A stretch of DNA of 64,000 nucleotides from Spirosoma panaciterrae DSM 21099. GTDB lineage: Bacteria; Bacteroidota; Bacteroidia; Cytophagales; Spirosomataceae. The stretch is taken from the NCBI RefSeq assembly GCF_000374025.1, contig NZ_KB893182.1, positions 1 through 64,000 of the forward strand. Reading direction: 5' to 3'. The translations under genes were made by a program, and so were the position numbers. Positions 1 through 7,370 of this stretch are shown here, one piece after another (the first letter of the stretch is position 1; every line of letters begins with the position of its first letter). The notes under the pieces are model-generated. The model was not told the origin of the DNA, searched no databases, and saw nothing but the letters and a program-made list of their open reading frames with translations.

Positions 1-204
1 TTTCCACTGGTCAAAATAATAGTATACGGCTTGCCAGTGCGGAAAGCTAGGCGGCAGGTTTCGCCATTGACAGCCGGTGCGTAACATCCAGAAGATGGCA
101 TCCATGACGGCACGTAATTGGTGTTTACGCTTGCGTTGAAGGTTAAAAAAAGGCGAAATTGCTGCCCACTGGTAGTCGGTCAGTGGTTGCCACTGCTTAG
201 TCAT
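1..204 (-). CDS. IS5-family transposase, N-terminal part (runs off the window)
   Basis: Reading leftward from an ATG at 204, the frame stays open for 68 codons to the edge. It gives a protein starting MTKQWQPLTDYQW and continuing with RAVMDAIFWMLRTGCQWR and LPPSFPHWQAVYYYFDQW. This is the N-terminal DUF4096-type helical region of IS5/IS402-like DDE transposases; the catalytic part lies outside the window. An 11-bp inverted repeat (168-178 with 237-247, ACTGGTAGTCG) sits just inside and outside the start codon, and the outer copy may be part of the IS terminus. The other IS end is not visible, so the boundary cannot be fixed and it is unknown whether the copy is intact. Confidence 0.8.
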   Translation of the reverse strand, partial: MTKQWQPLTDYQWAAISPFFNLQRKRKHQLRAVMDAIFWMLRTGCQWRNLPPSFPHWQAVYYYFDQWK

Positions 205-332
205 TACTTTGTTTCTTGGTCGATACAAAGTTGACTCGACTACCAGTCCTTATCAATTCCCCAACAAGCTCTTAGCAAATGACTATCGCATGACTTAGTC
301 AGTTCTTTCACAGATTTAACGCGTACATTCCA

Positions 333-575
333 ATGAACAAAAATGATAAAATTGTAGAAGGTAAAAACGACCTTCGTAATTACCAGTTTGAGCATGTAAA
401 AAAAGGGAAACGAATTTACAGCCAGATTTTTCCCGGTAGCTACCAAGAGTTTACCAACTTCTTTTACACAAAAAAGTGTCTATATTGTGGTAAGGAGTTT
501 GAAGGTAAGAGAGTTGATGCTACTTTTTGCTGTCAAGGATGTCAAAAGGCGCGTATGAGGCTCAGAAGAAAATAA
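333..575 (+). CDS. small cysteine-rich (zinc-ribbon-like) protein
   Basis: An 80-residue basic protein. The C-terminal half has a CxxC pair (KKCLYCGKEF) and a CCxxC group (ATFCCQGCQKARMRLRRK), which is the spacing of a small zinc-binding ribbon ending in an arginine/lysine-rich tail. Small bacterial proteins of this kind are often nucleic-acid binding, but no particular family is recognised. It is a single-gene unit converging on the gene at 632-2023 with a shared terminator between them. It lies between an IS element and the tRNA-Asn island junction, so it is probably accessory DNA. The ATG at 333 is the only reasonable start. Confidence 0.6.
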   Translation: MNKNDKIVEGKNDLRNYQFEHVKKGKRIYSQIFPGSYQEFTNFFYTKKCLYCGKEFEGKRVDATFCCQGCQKARMRLRRK

Positions 576-576
576 T

Positions 577-615
577 AATAAAAGGATAGACTATAGTAGC
601 ATCTATCCTTTTATT
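577..615. terminator. bidirectional hairpin terminator
   Basis: The 14-nt arms AATAAAAGGATAGA (577-590) and TCTATCCTTTTATT (602-615) are perfect complements around an 11-nt loop, and the A/T-rich flanks give U-runs in both directions. It sits between the convergent genes ending at 575 and 632. Confidence 0.8.
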
Positions 616-631
616 ATTTAACATATAGGCA

Positions 632-2023
632 TTAATTTCTCCTAGCTTCTTCAATATATTGGTTAATCAAATTATTATGCGTTTCTGAATCAATATAATT
701 AAATATTGTCTCTGCTAATATTTTTTGAAACCCTCTTAATACCTCTGTTTTAGAATTTGCACTTAAATCGATTTCAAATTCTTTACAAATGACATGACTT
801 AGATTTTCTTCATCAATAAAATAATTATATATTAATGGCTGTTTAAACGTTATTTCCATGCCACTAATATTCAAGTAATTTACAGATAGCTCTACTTGAG
901 CTTCTTCCCTTTGAAAAAGAATATTCTCATTCATGGTTTTCTTTCCAAATGAAATTACACCATCTTTCTCCGTAACTTCAACTATTACATTTAAAATTTT
1001 CTTTTTTTCAATACTGTCAGGATTAGGTGGGCTAGTTTTTATTATTTCTTTATAAGTTTTTCTACTAATAGAAGGGTGGATTTTTTTATAATCACCGTTG
1101 GCACTACGAGTCTCTAATTTATAATCCTTACTAACTAGAATGTCCATAACGGGTTTTATAATTCTACGCCTAGTAGCTTCATTAGGAAAACGTTCTTCCA
1201 ATTTAGCAATAGCCTCCTTAGAATTGTAATCTATATTAATTACATCTTCATGGTAATTTTTCATTAAATTTTTTCTCCAATTCCGATATTCTGTTTTTTC
1301 TCCATCATAGCCCATATACCGATCAATACTAAGCATAACTTCAAAGCTGCTAAACTTTGCATCAACAACTAAAGGCTCAGCAAATTCTCCAACATTAGAC
1401 ACAGCCTTTTCAAGTTGTTTTAAATCTGTAAAATCATCTTTGTATTTATTATAAAAATCATTCCTAGCGTATTCATGAGCAGATAGACTAATGTCTACCA
1501 AAAAATAGCCAGCATCATGTAATCTCACGGCTCTACCGTAACGCAGATTGACGTTGGTTGTTTTTAAAGCAAAATAGTAACCCGTTTCCCGCATTGATTT
1601 TAAAATCTGAGTTGGGGAATATAGAGGTTTAGGTAAATTATATATTTCTGGAATATCAAAGGAATATAGACTGTCTTCCTCTGGAATATAAATTGAGGGT
1701 ATTTCATCAAGTGTAAGTATAGTGATATTGTTATAATTAGTCTCTCTATCTATTTCTACGCTAAAGAATATAGGAGTTTCGAGGAATACTTTGTGAAGAG
1801 ACATTTCCCCATGAATGTAGTCGTATAAGGAAGTAGTATTAATACTCCAAACTAACCATCTATTAAAATAGTCGTTATAATCAACCCAATAAAATAATAT
1901 ATCTTTATCCATGGAATCTCTAAAATGGGATAATAGAGGCCCATCATATTCCATAAGATCAGATACCTTGCGAAGCTCTTTGTAAGGTAGATCGGGTATA
2001 GCCATACCATTTATTGCTTCCAT
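632..2023 (-). CDS. hypothetical protein, second gene of an unrecognised pair
   Basis: A 463-residue soluble protein with no signal peptide or membrane segment. The first 70 residues (LMEYDGPLLSHF, ILFYWVDYNDYFNRWLV) loosely recall DUF6575-type proteins, but this is only a resemblance. The rest is rich in Ile, Asn, Lys and acidic residues with no catalytic motif I can name. It lies 29 bp downstream of the gene at 2053-2463 on the same strand, so the two are probably co-transcribed. The low-GC composition differs from the chromosomal genes to the right and suggests horizontal acquisition. The short stretch to the tRNA-Asn junction and the neighbouring IS element place the pair in an accessory zone. 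A defence or toxin-immunity role is possible from context only. Confidence 0.7.
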   Translation of the reverse strand: MEAINGMAIPDLPYKELRKVSDLMEYDGPLLSHFRDSMDKDILFYWVDYNDYFNRWLVWSINTTSLYDYIHGEMSLHKVFLETPIFFSVEIDRETNYNNITILTLDEIPSIYIPEEDSLYSFDIPEIYNLPKPLYSPTQILKSMRETGYYFALKTTNVNLRYGRAVRLHDAGYFLVDISLSAHEYARNDFYNKYKDDFTDLKQLEKAVSNVGEFAEPLVVDAKFSSFEVMLSIDRYMGYDGEKTEYRNWRKNLMKNYHEDVINIDYNSKEAIAKLEERFPNEATRRRIIKPVMDILVSKDYKLETRSANGDYKKIHPSISRKTYKEIIKTSPPNPDSIEKKKILNVIVEVTEKDGVISFGKKTMNENILFQREEAQVELSVNYLNISGMEITFKQPLIYNYFIDEENLSHVICKEFEIDLSANSKTEVLRGFQKILAETIFNYIDSETHNNLINQYIEEARRN

Positions 2024-2052
2024 ATTACAAAGTATCGATAATATTAAACTTT

Positions 2053-2463
2053 TTAGCTCAGATCACAACCTACATATTCATAAAAAAGGAAATGCCCTTT
2101 ATTATTTACAGAACTCATTATGCCATCTGATTTTGATAATGGGCCAGTTGCTACATGAGTATAGCCAAGCTTACTACGGGTATTAAGGGGATATTTATTA
2201 AATTGTTTTTTTGCATTTAATAAGCTATCAAAGAATGAAAGGGCACATACTCCACAGTGATATTCATCGCCCTTTAAAAGTCTTCTGGGCTTATTTTTTG
2301 CCTCGTCTTCAAGAAGATTAGGTAAAAAATTGATCTCGTCTGTTACAGGTTCACAACACCATCTGAAAGATTCTTTTTCGTCCTCAAAAAGAGAAGGATC
2401 AGGGCAAGGGATAGTGAACGATTGGCTATCAATAAGCAGTTGGTGTTTTAAAGGAGGGTTCAT
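2053..2463 (-). CDS. hypothetical protein, first gene of an unrecognised pair
   Basis: A 136-residue soluble protein of unknown function. Visible features are a Trp-Cys-Cys motif near residue 35 (FRWCCEPV) and a second cysteine cluster (EYHCGVCALSFF); the four cysteines could bind a metal, which is a guess. The start ATG at 2463 gives MNPPLKHQLLIDS. It is followed after 29 bp by the 463-residue protein at 632-2023, so the pair forms an operon. The upstream gap is A/T-rich and may hold the promoter, but I see no clear TANNTTTG box. Not recognised. Confidence 0.65.
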   Translation of the reverse strand: MNPPLKHQLLIDSQSFTIPCPDPSLFEDEKESFRWCCEPVTDEINFLPNLLEDEAKNKPRRLLKGDEYHCGVCALSFFDSLLNAKKQFNKYPLNTRSKLGYTHVATGPLSKSDGIMSSVNNKGHFLFYEYVGCDLS

Positions 2464-2612
2464 TGGGTGGAGGTATTTTTAAAAACTCTACATTAAAAGA
2501 CCAAAGATTTTGTTACGCATAATCTATTCAAAAGTTTTAATAAAATTTCAAATTTAGAATTCATGTAACTCAATAAATGTGCAAAGATGTTACAGACTGT
2601 TACAGAAAAACT
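2464..2612. other. A/T-rich intergenic stretch with a short direct repeat
   Basis: No gene is visible. TGTTACAGA occurs twice in tandem (2589-2597 and 2599-2607) just outside the left attachment site. The promoter of the minus-strand pair must lie in this stretch. Confidence 0.4.
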
Positions 2613-2647
2613 AAAAAAGCCCCAAATCGTGAGATTTGAGGCTTTTT
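2613..2647 (-). terminator. original terminator of the interrupted tRNA-Asn gene
   Basis: The stem AAAAAGCC-C-CAAATC / GATTTG-A-GGCTTTTT closes on a GTGA loop, with one mismatch and A/T-rich flanks. It directly abuts the 45-bp tRNA-Asn 3' fragment. Before integration it would have terminated tRNA-Asn, which is transcribed leftward; the restored tRNA at 19397 now uses a different hairpin supplied by the element. Confidence 0.75.
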
Positions 2648-2692
2648 GCTCCCGAAGCTGGGCTCGAACCAGCGACCCTCTGATTAACAGTC
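2648..2692 (-). repeat. left attachment site: 45-bp fragment of tRNA-Asn 3' part
   Basis: Identical over 45 bp to 19396-19440. It carries the 3' part of tRNA-Asn from the anticodon loop to the discriminator base, and diverges at 2693. The 5' half is absent, so it is not a functional tRNA. It is the displaced remnant left when the element integrated. Identity ending in the anticodon stem-loop fits a crossover there, as is common for tyrosine integrases. Confidence 0.95.
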
Positions 2693-2818
2693 GTATCCAA
2701 TAGCTTTTTATATATTAATAGAATGCTTATTTAGGTACTTTAAATATATTGATAGTCAGTAAGTTATATTGAATGATTTTATTTCTAATTATTGGTTTTA
2801 TGCGTTGATTCTTTATTT

Positions 2819-2864
2819 TTGTATTGCAAGTTGTATTGCAACTTATGGCCAACTTGCAATACAA
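2819..2864. promoter_or_regulatory. left-end integrase arm-type sites overlapping the integrase start
   Basis: Three copies of an 11-bp unit are present: TTGTATTGCAA at 2819-2829 and 2831-2841 in direct orientation, and its reverse complement at 2854-2864. They end one base before the integrase ATG at 2866. Two further copies lie near the other end (19324-19346). Recurrence at both ends is what is expected for arm-type binding sites of integrase or excisionase. The overlap with the gene start suggests autoregulation. Confidence 0.7.
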
Positions 2865-2865
2865 T

Positions 2866-4275
2866 ATGAGCAGAGCAACCGTAAACCTTTTCTTTGACAA
2901 ACGAGCCAGCAAAGACGGGCAAGGTGTAATAAAATGGCTTGTCTGCCTTGATCGTAAGCAACGGCTTTTTAGTACTGGGCGTAAGATTTTACTGTCTGAA
3001 TGGGATTTCCTACAGACTAATAAAAATAAGCTGGATAACCGAATCAAGGATGAGGGTAAAATACGGCTCTGGCATGAGTTTTACGGTGAAACGTTTAGGG
3101 ATGAGTTAACAGGTAAAACGCAAACAAGCTACCTGAAACGGGCGCAAATTGTCATCGGTCAGTTAGTAGATCATTTCACGTTCGATGCATTTGCCGAAAC
3201 TATTGCCAACTATGGCAAAGAGCCAGAGAGACCCGCCGAACAAACCGACCTCATTGCAGCACTATTAGCGAAAGCTGACAGTATGAGTAGTGCCGGGCGT
3301 ATCGGTAATGCCATTAATTACGAATTAGCCGCAAAGTCACTACGTCGGTTTGTGGATTCGTTCACAGATGAGGAACGAAAAGAGTTTTTAAACTTACCTC
3401 TCCCTCGTCGATTTAGCCAACCCCGCCCAGTTGCCGTATTGTATTTTGAGCATCTTACATCGAACTTTCTGACAACTTATGAGCACTGGATGCAACATTA
3501 TGGCAAAGCCCCACAGAGCAAGCTAAAGGCCGCAACAGGGGCGAGCTTGACCACCGTAGGAATTTACCTACGGCACGTGCGGGCCGTTGTCAATGATGCA
3601 ATAGAAGCTGGATTAATGAGTCGGGATAATTACCCGTTCGGACGTAATCGGTATGTGATACCCGCTGGAGCCAACGTTAAGAAAGCCCTGCCCAAATCCG
3701 ATATTGACAAGCTGAAAGCCTACCAACCCATAACTGGTACGACGGAGCAACGGAGCCATGATTTATGGCTATTTTCCTACTTCTGCAACGGAGCCAATCT
3801 CACTGACATTTGTCGCTTGACGTGGGGCCGGGTTGACCTCAAAGACGGTAAACTAACCTTTGTTCGGCAGAAGACAGCTAGGAGTAAAAAACATAGCCAA
3901 ACTCCTATAGTAGCACATCTACGGCCCGAAACCCTCGCCATTATTGAGCGATGGGGAACTGCCGACCGACGCGCCAGTAACTTCGTTTTCCCATTCCTCA
4001 ATGCTGATATGAATGAACGGCAAAGGAAACAGGCAGTACATCAGATAGTGAAAATGACGAATAAATGGATGGGCAAAATTGCCGAACAGTTAGGTATAGT
4101 AGGTGATGTAAACACTTACTCGGCTCGACACTCGTTTGCAACCAGTTTACTTAAGAGTAAAGCTCCACTTGCTTTCATTTCCAAGTCGTTAGGGCATACT
4201 AATCTCAAAACGACGGAAAGCTATCTAGGATCATTCGATGATGAAGAAGCAAAATCATTTTTAAATGCTCTTTAA
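2866..4275 (+). CDS. tyrosine-type site-specific integrase
   Basis: A phage-integrase-type tyrosine recombinase of 469 residues, expected to integrate and excise the element at tRNA-Asn. An N-terminal arm-binding region (MSRATVNLFFDKRASKDG) and a core-binding helical domain precede the C-terminal catalytic domain. The visible catalytic elements are Arg421 in YSARHSFAT, His in SLGHTNLKTTESYLG and nucleophile Tyr453. The usual first Arg (in a CRG/TGAR motif) appears as Asn308 in FCNGANLTD, and the usual His of HxxR is Tyr. I chose ATG 2866 (MSRATVN) because conserved sequence begins there; ATG 2845 and TTG 2824 are in frame but overlap the repeat sites. The gene is the first next to the left attachment site and reads inward. 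Confidence 0.93.
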   Translation: MSRATVNLFFDKRASKDGQGVIKWLVCLDRKQRLFSTGRKILLSEWDFLQTNKNKLDNRIKDEGKIRLWHEFYGETFRDELTGKTQTSYLKRAQIVIGQLVDHFTFDAFAETIANYGKEPERPAEQTDLIAALLAKADSMSSAGRIGNAINYELAAKSLRRFVDSFTDEERKEFLNLPLPRRFSQPRPVAVLYFEHLTSNFLTTYEHWMQHYGKAPQSKLKAATGASLTTVGIYLRHVRAVVNDAIEAGLMSRDNYPFGRNRYVIPAGANVKKALPKSDIDKLKAYQPITGTTEQRSHDLWLFSYFCNGANLTDICRLTWGRVDLKDGKLTFVRQKTARSKKHSQTPIVAHLRPETLAIIERWGTADRRASNFVFPFLNADMNERQRKQAVHQIVKMTNKWMGKIAEQLGIVGDVNTYSARHSFATSLLKSKAPLAFISKSLGHTNLKTTESYLGSFDDEEAKSFLNAL

Positions 4276-4278
4276 TAT

Positions 4279-4362
4279 ATGTCTGCTACCGAAGCACTTG
4301 CTAATCTAGAACCTCTGGTAGCTGTTGGCCAACTATTTGACAAAACAGATGAATGGAAGTGA
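4279..4362 (+). CDS. possible 27-residue small ORF between integrase and next gene
   Basis: An ATG at 4279, three bases after the integrase stop, opens 27 codons (MSATEALANLEPLVAVGQLF then DKTDEWK) that end inside the next gene, overlapping its ATG at 4353 by 10 bp in another frame. The tight spacing on both sides could mean translational coupling or a leader peptide. It could equally be a chance ORF or a remnant of an older start of the next gene. No family recognised. Confidence 0.3.
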   Translation: MSATEALANLEPLVAVGQLFDKTDEWK

Positions 4363-5348
4363 TAAATCTTACAGAATCTGAAAGCTACGAAAACCGACGA
4401 GCCCGCGCTTGGGAGTTAAAACAACAATTAGACAAATTGTCTTCTTTCAGCTTTAAATTAAAGTTCTGGCTGGAAAATATTGGCTCCTACCCTTGTCCTG
4501 TTACATTTCAAGATGGAGAAAATGCACCGTTTACATTGAGCCTTGATCCTGAAACGGACGACGATTTACGAGAACTACACCGAGTTTGGATGGACTTTCA
4601 TAGGAAGAAATATGCATTAGAAAAAAGAGAGGTAAATAAATTCGGCTGGCGATGGAGTGAAGCTGAAAAGGTAAAAATTGCGTACCATATTCAATCATTA
4701 GAAACACTCCTTTCGGATTTAGAAATAAGGTTATCTACTACAACACGTCGGAACGATTTATTACAGAAAGAACTAACCAACGTAACTGCTGCCATTGATG
4801 CCGTTAGTAGAAAAGTCAATGGAGCTTTCTCAACACTGGCTGATGAGATTAAAGAACTACGAGACACGTTAGAAACGAACCGAGAATATGATTTTGTTTT
4901 TGTAAATGAGCATTTTCCTGGAACCAAAACCGCGCGTTTAGCTGAGGTTTGGGACATTGTGCATTATGAAAAGTACCTGAAAGACAGGTTGGCGAGTTGG
5001 CAAATTAACCCAGAATCCTCAGTGCTACCAGTCAATGATAAACGAAGTAACCCCAAACGCAATGAAGATACGGAGCGTAAAGCAAGACAAGCTGTCACGC
5101 TTTATGAAGATCAAATAGAATCAATTTTACAACGAGAGAGAGGGAAGCAATTTCCACTTACAGAGAAAGAGATAGTTAAAATGGCGATAAAAAAATTTAT
5201 AGAATTAGCAACAGGGCGCAATTTAGGAGCTACACAAAGAAGCCTTGACCGTTATTTGGAAGACATTGGTAAAGTAGAAACATCCTTAAAATATGGTAGA
5301 CAACTTGTCAGACAATTTAAGAAAGGAAATATTCTGAATGACAGGTAG
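4353..5348 (+). CDS. coiled-coil hypothetical protein
   Basis: A 331-residue soluble protein with no recognised catalytic domain. Residues roughly 110-180 (IQSLETLLSDLEIRL, LQKELTNVTAAIDAVSRKV, LADEIKELRDTLE) are heptad-rich and predict a coiled coil. The C-terminal third is basic (KRSNPKRNEDTERKAR, EKEIVKMAIKKFIELA) and could bind nucleic acid. It lies between the integrase and the excisionase-like gene, where integrative elements of Bacteroidota often carry such unnamed proteins. AGACAA/TTGTCT palindromes occur inside both ends of the gene (4430-4442 and 5298-5310) and again downstream. Function unknown. Confidence 0.7.
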   Translation: MEVINLTESESYENRRARAWELKQQLDKLSSFSFKLKFWLENIGSYPCPVTFQDGENAPFTLSLDPETDDDLRELHRVWMDFHRKKYALEKREVNKFGWRWSEAEKVKIAYHIQSLETLLSDLEIRLSTTTRRNDLLQKELTNVTAAIDAVSRKVNGAFSTLADEIKELRDTLETNREYDFVFVNEHFPGTKTARLAEVWDIVHYEKYLKDRLASWQINPESSVLPVNDKRSNPKRNEDTERKARQAVTLYEDQIESILQRERGKQFPLTEKEIVKMAIKKFIELATGRNLGATQRSLDRYLEDIGKVETSLKYGRQLVRQFKKGNILNDR

Positions 5349-5360
5349 TTATGTGTATTT

Positions 5361-5384
5361 TTAGACAAATTGAAAATTGTCTAA
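5361..5384. promoter_or_regulatory. inverted repeat, candidate operator upstream of the HTH gene
   Basis: TTAGACAA (5361-5368) and TTGTCTAA (5377-5384) form an 8-bp inverted repeat around an 8-nt spacer. The same half-site makes compact palindromes at 4430-4442 and 5298-5310. It precedes the HTH protein gene at 5470, so it may be an operator; it could also be the upper part of a transcript hairpin. Confidence 0.5.
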
Positions 5385-5402
5385 TTTCTTGGAAGCAGAA
5401 AT

Positions 5403-5441
5403 AGCCTGAACCTTGATTTATTGCGGTTGCAGGCTTTTTTA
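5403..5441 (+). terminator. rho-independent terminator
   Basis: AGCCTG-AACC (5403-5412) pairs with GGTTGCAGGCT (5425-5435) with one bulged base, followed by a run of six T. It would end transcription from the integrase/coiled-coil genes ahead of the HTH gene. Confidence 0.75.
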
Positions 5442-5469
5442 TTTGTGGTCGAACTCAAAGAAACAAGTT

Positions 5470-5775
5470 ATGACCATAGCAGAAAATCATTTGAAGATAT
5501 GGGTTGATCAAACTTTACGGCCCGTATTACGTGAAATGTTACGTGATGAATTAGCGGACATTTTATCTAGTCTAAAAGTACAACCAACATCAGTAGATGA
5601 GGAAACAATCTTAACTGTTTCGCAAGCTGCGGACTTTTTAGGGATTACGCCACAAACAGTTTACCAACGCATTAAAGATCTTCCACATAAAAAGCGGTTC
5701 GGTCGATTGTATTTTCTTAAAAGTGAACTGGTCGCTTATCTTCAAGCCGGGACACAAAATCAGGAAATGATATGA
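5470..5775 (+). CDS. helix-turn-helix DNA-binding protein (excisionase-like)
   Basis: A protein of 101 residues. The N-terminal half is a short helical region (HLKIWVDQTLRPVLREML). The C-terminal 50 residues form a MerR/excisionase-type winged helix-turn-helix: LTVSQAADFLGITPQTVYQR followed by KRFGRLYFLKSELVAYL. Proteins of this family act as recombination directionality factors or as repressors in integrative elements; either role fits here. I chose ATG 5470 (MTIAENHL) because the in-frame codons from 5413 overlap the terminator at 5403-5441. The gene overlaps the next one by 4 bp (ATGA), so the two are translationally coupled. Confidence 0.8.
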   Translation: MTIAENHLKIWVDQTLRPVLREMLRDELADILSSLKVQPTSVDEETILTVSQAADFLGITPQTVYQRIKDLPHKKRFGRLYFLKSELVAYLQAGTQNQEMI

Positions 5776-6098
5776 GCGCACTACAAGACATCCGCCAACT
5801 TGTTGACGCTCGCAAAACCGCACTAAAGCCCAACTTCCCAACTCGTTGTATACCTCGAAGCAAATACAACGATAAGGATGCAAATGTATTAACTCGTTGT
5901 GTTGTCGGCTACTTTAATCTATCTGGCTATTTTGCTACTAGACTACAACCAACTGAAACATACCATGAAGATATAAACTGGTATATACCCTCGCAGCAAG
6001 GTATAGGGTTACCTGATTTGTTATATATCGTCAATGGTTGTGCAGTAGTTGTTGAGATAAAGATCGGTAAAGATCGCCCGCCAGAAGTTCAAAAATAA
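5772..6098 (+). CDS. VRR-NUC-like nuclease fold protein, apparently truncated
   Basis: A 108-residue protein whose end, GLPDLLYIVNGCAVVVEIKI then GKDRPPEVQK, resembles the core of VRR-NUC/PD-(D/E)XK proteins common in phages and integrative elements: GxPD, hydrophobic strand, ExK, then a basic GKDR segment. Family members usually continue for another 25-40 residues after the EVQK point. Here a TAA stops the frame, although the same frame reads on as LARHINRLKPVF before losing similarity. The gene therefore may be a nonsense-truncated or decayed nuclease. Asp and Glu/Lys of the motif are retained. The start overlaps the HTH gene by 4 bp. Confidence 0.6.
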   Translation: MSALQDIRQLVDARKTALKPNFPTRCIPRSKYNDKDANVLTRCVVGYFNLSGYFATRLQPTETYHEDINWYIPSQQGIGLPDLLYIVNGCAVVVEIKIGKDRPPEVQK

Positions 6099-6275
6099 CT
6101 CGCAAGACACATAAATAGGTTGAAGCCAGTATTTAATCGCTCGTCCGTTTCAGGACTTCTGCGAATGGCCTACCGATTTTCGTGCATCGTATCCACGTCA
6201 GCCTTGTTTGCTTAAGCTATATGCAACAAAACGGGCTGATGCCCCTAGCATCAGCCCGTTCTAAATATTACCAAT
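6099..6275. other. intergenic stretch with a strong hairpin
   Basis: A perfect 13-bp inverted repeat (6230-6242 with 6248-6260, AACGGGCTGATGC) encloses a 5-nt loop and lies 16 bp before the RepA start. The T-run is poor on the plus strand and better on the minus strand (CCCGTTTTGTT). It may be an attenuator, a terminator or part of the RepA control region. Confidence 0.55.
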
Positions 6276-7367
6276 ATGAACGAAGAACATAACAAAAATA
6301 CGTCCATTTTGCAAAATATCCACATCAGCGATGGAACAGATTTAAATAATCTTGCCAGCGAAATGCAGATTGGTATGTTTCGCATACGAACTGCGCAGGA
6401 TGTCTTAGATTATGCCTCACAACTACCTGCGCCGGTTGAGCTTTATCCAAATCTCATTATCGAGAATGAGCTAACCATCTTATTTGCCGATACAGGAATA
6501 GGCAAGACGGTTTTTGCTACTCAAGTTGGTATCGACATTGCCACTGGCGCCAGTAAGACAGTGTTGTATGTGGATTTAGAGTTGAACGACCGGCAGTTCT
6601 TAAAGCGGTACCAAGGGCAGGATGGGCTTTTGTTTCGATTTCCTCCTAACTTCTACAGAGCCGACTTTACACCACAATTTCAGGCTCCCAACGGCTTGAG
6701 CTATCTGGATTACTTCATACAAAGTCTGGAACAGGCTATTGATGACACTGGGGCTGAGGTAATCATTATCGACAATCAAACCAAACTGGTTGCAGGGGAC
6801 ACTGATTCAGCTAAGACAGCTATTCCTGTACTGGAACATTTGACCCGCCTGAAGCTTAACAAAGGTATAACCATTATTATACTGGAACACAACAAAAAGG
6901 TCGATTCTTCCCGTCCTATCAGCCTAAACGACCTGCAAGGGTCAAAGATGAAATCCAACTTTGCGGATGCCGTTTTCTCAATTGGCCGTAGCCTGACTGA
7001 CAAAAATTTGCGCTATATAAAGCAACTCAAAGCACGTAGCGCTGAACTGGTTTATGACACCGAGAATGTGGCCACTTACGAAATTACCAAGGAGGACGGC
7101 TATCTACATTTTGCCCACATTGGCTTCAGTAGCGAGTTTGAGCATCTCAGACAACCAAACAGAGACGAGGGAAAAAACGATACGCTAACCGAGCAATACA
7201 ATTGTATACAGGATTTAAAGCGGGCTGGCTATAGGGGTGATTCACTTGCCCGTAAGATGGGGATGAGTAAAGGAAATATCAGCAAGATCGAGAAGAAATA
7301 TGAAACCGAACTTTCCTGCGCACTTTCAAATCAATTTATAGCAGAAACTATGCAGGAAACCTATTAA
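6276..7367 (+). CDS. RepA-type AAA ATPase (replicative helicase-like)
   Basis: A 363-residue P-loop ATPase of the RepA/AAA_25 type. The Walker A motif ADTGIGKT is at residues 71-78, Walker B (VIIIDN) at 162-167, and a sensor-like LEHNKK follows near 205. The C-terminal 60 residues carry a helix-turn-helix (YRGDSLARKMGMSKGNISKI). Such proteins act as hexameric DNA helicases or replication ATPases in plasmids, satellites and integrative elements. The next gene encodes a primase-like protein, so together they probably replicate the excised element. A 17-bp inverted repeat starts 4 bp after the stop codon. The N-terminal 30 residues are probably disordered. Confidence 0.85.
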   Translation: MNEEHNKNTSILQNIHISDGTDLNNLASEMQIGMFRIRTAQDVLDYASQLPAPVELYPNLIIENELTILFADTGIGKTVFATQVGIDIATGASKTVLYVDLELNDRQFLKRYQGQDGLLFRFPPNFYRADFTPQFQAPNGLSYLDYFIQSLEQAIDDTGAEVIIIDNQTKLVAGDTDSAKTAIPVLEHLTRLKLNKGITIIILEHNKKVDSSRPISLNDLQGSKMKSNFADAVFSIGRSLTDKNLRYIKQLKARSAELVYDTENVATYEITKEDGYLHFAHIGFSSEFEHLRQPNRDEGKNDTLTEQYNCIQDLKRAGYRGDSLARKMGMSKGNISKIEKKYETELSCALSNQFIAETMQETY

Positions 7368-7370
7368 TCA

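Noticed and set aside
2648-2692. second tRNA-Asn gene
   Set aside because: Only the 3' part from the anticodon loop on is present; the D arm and 5' acceptor strand are missing, so it is an attachment-site remnant.
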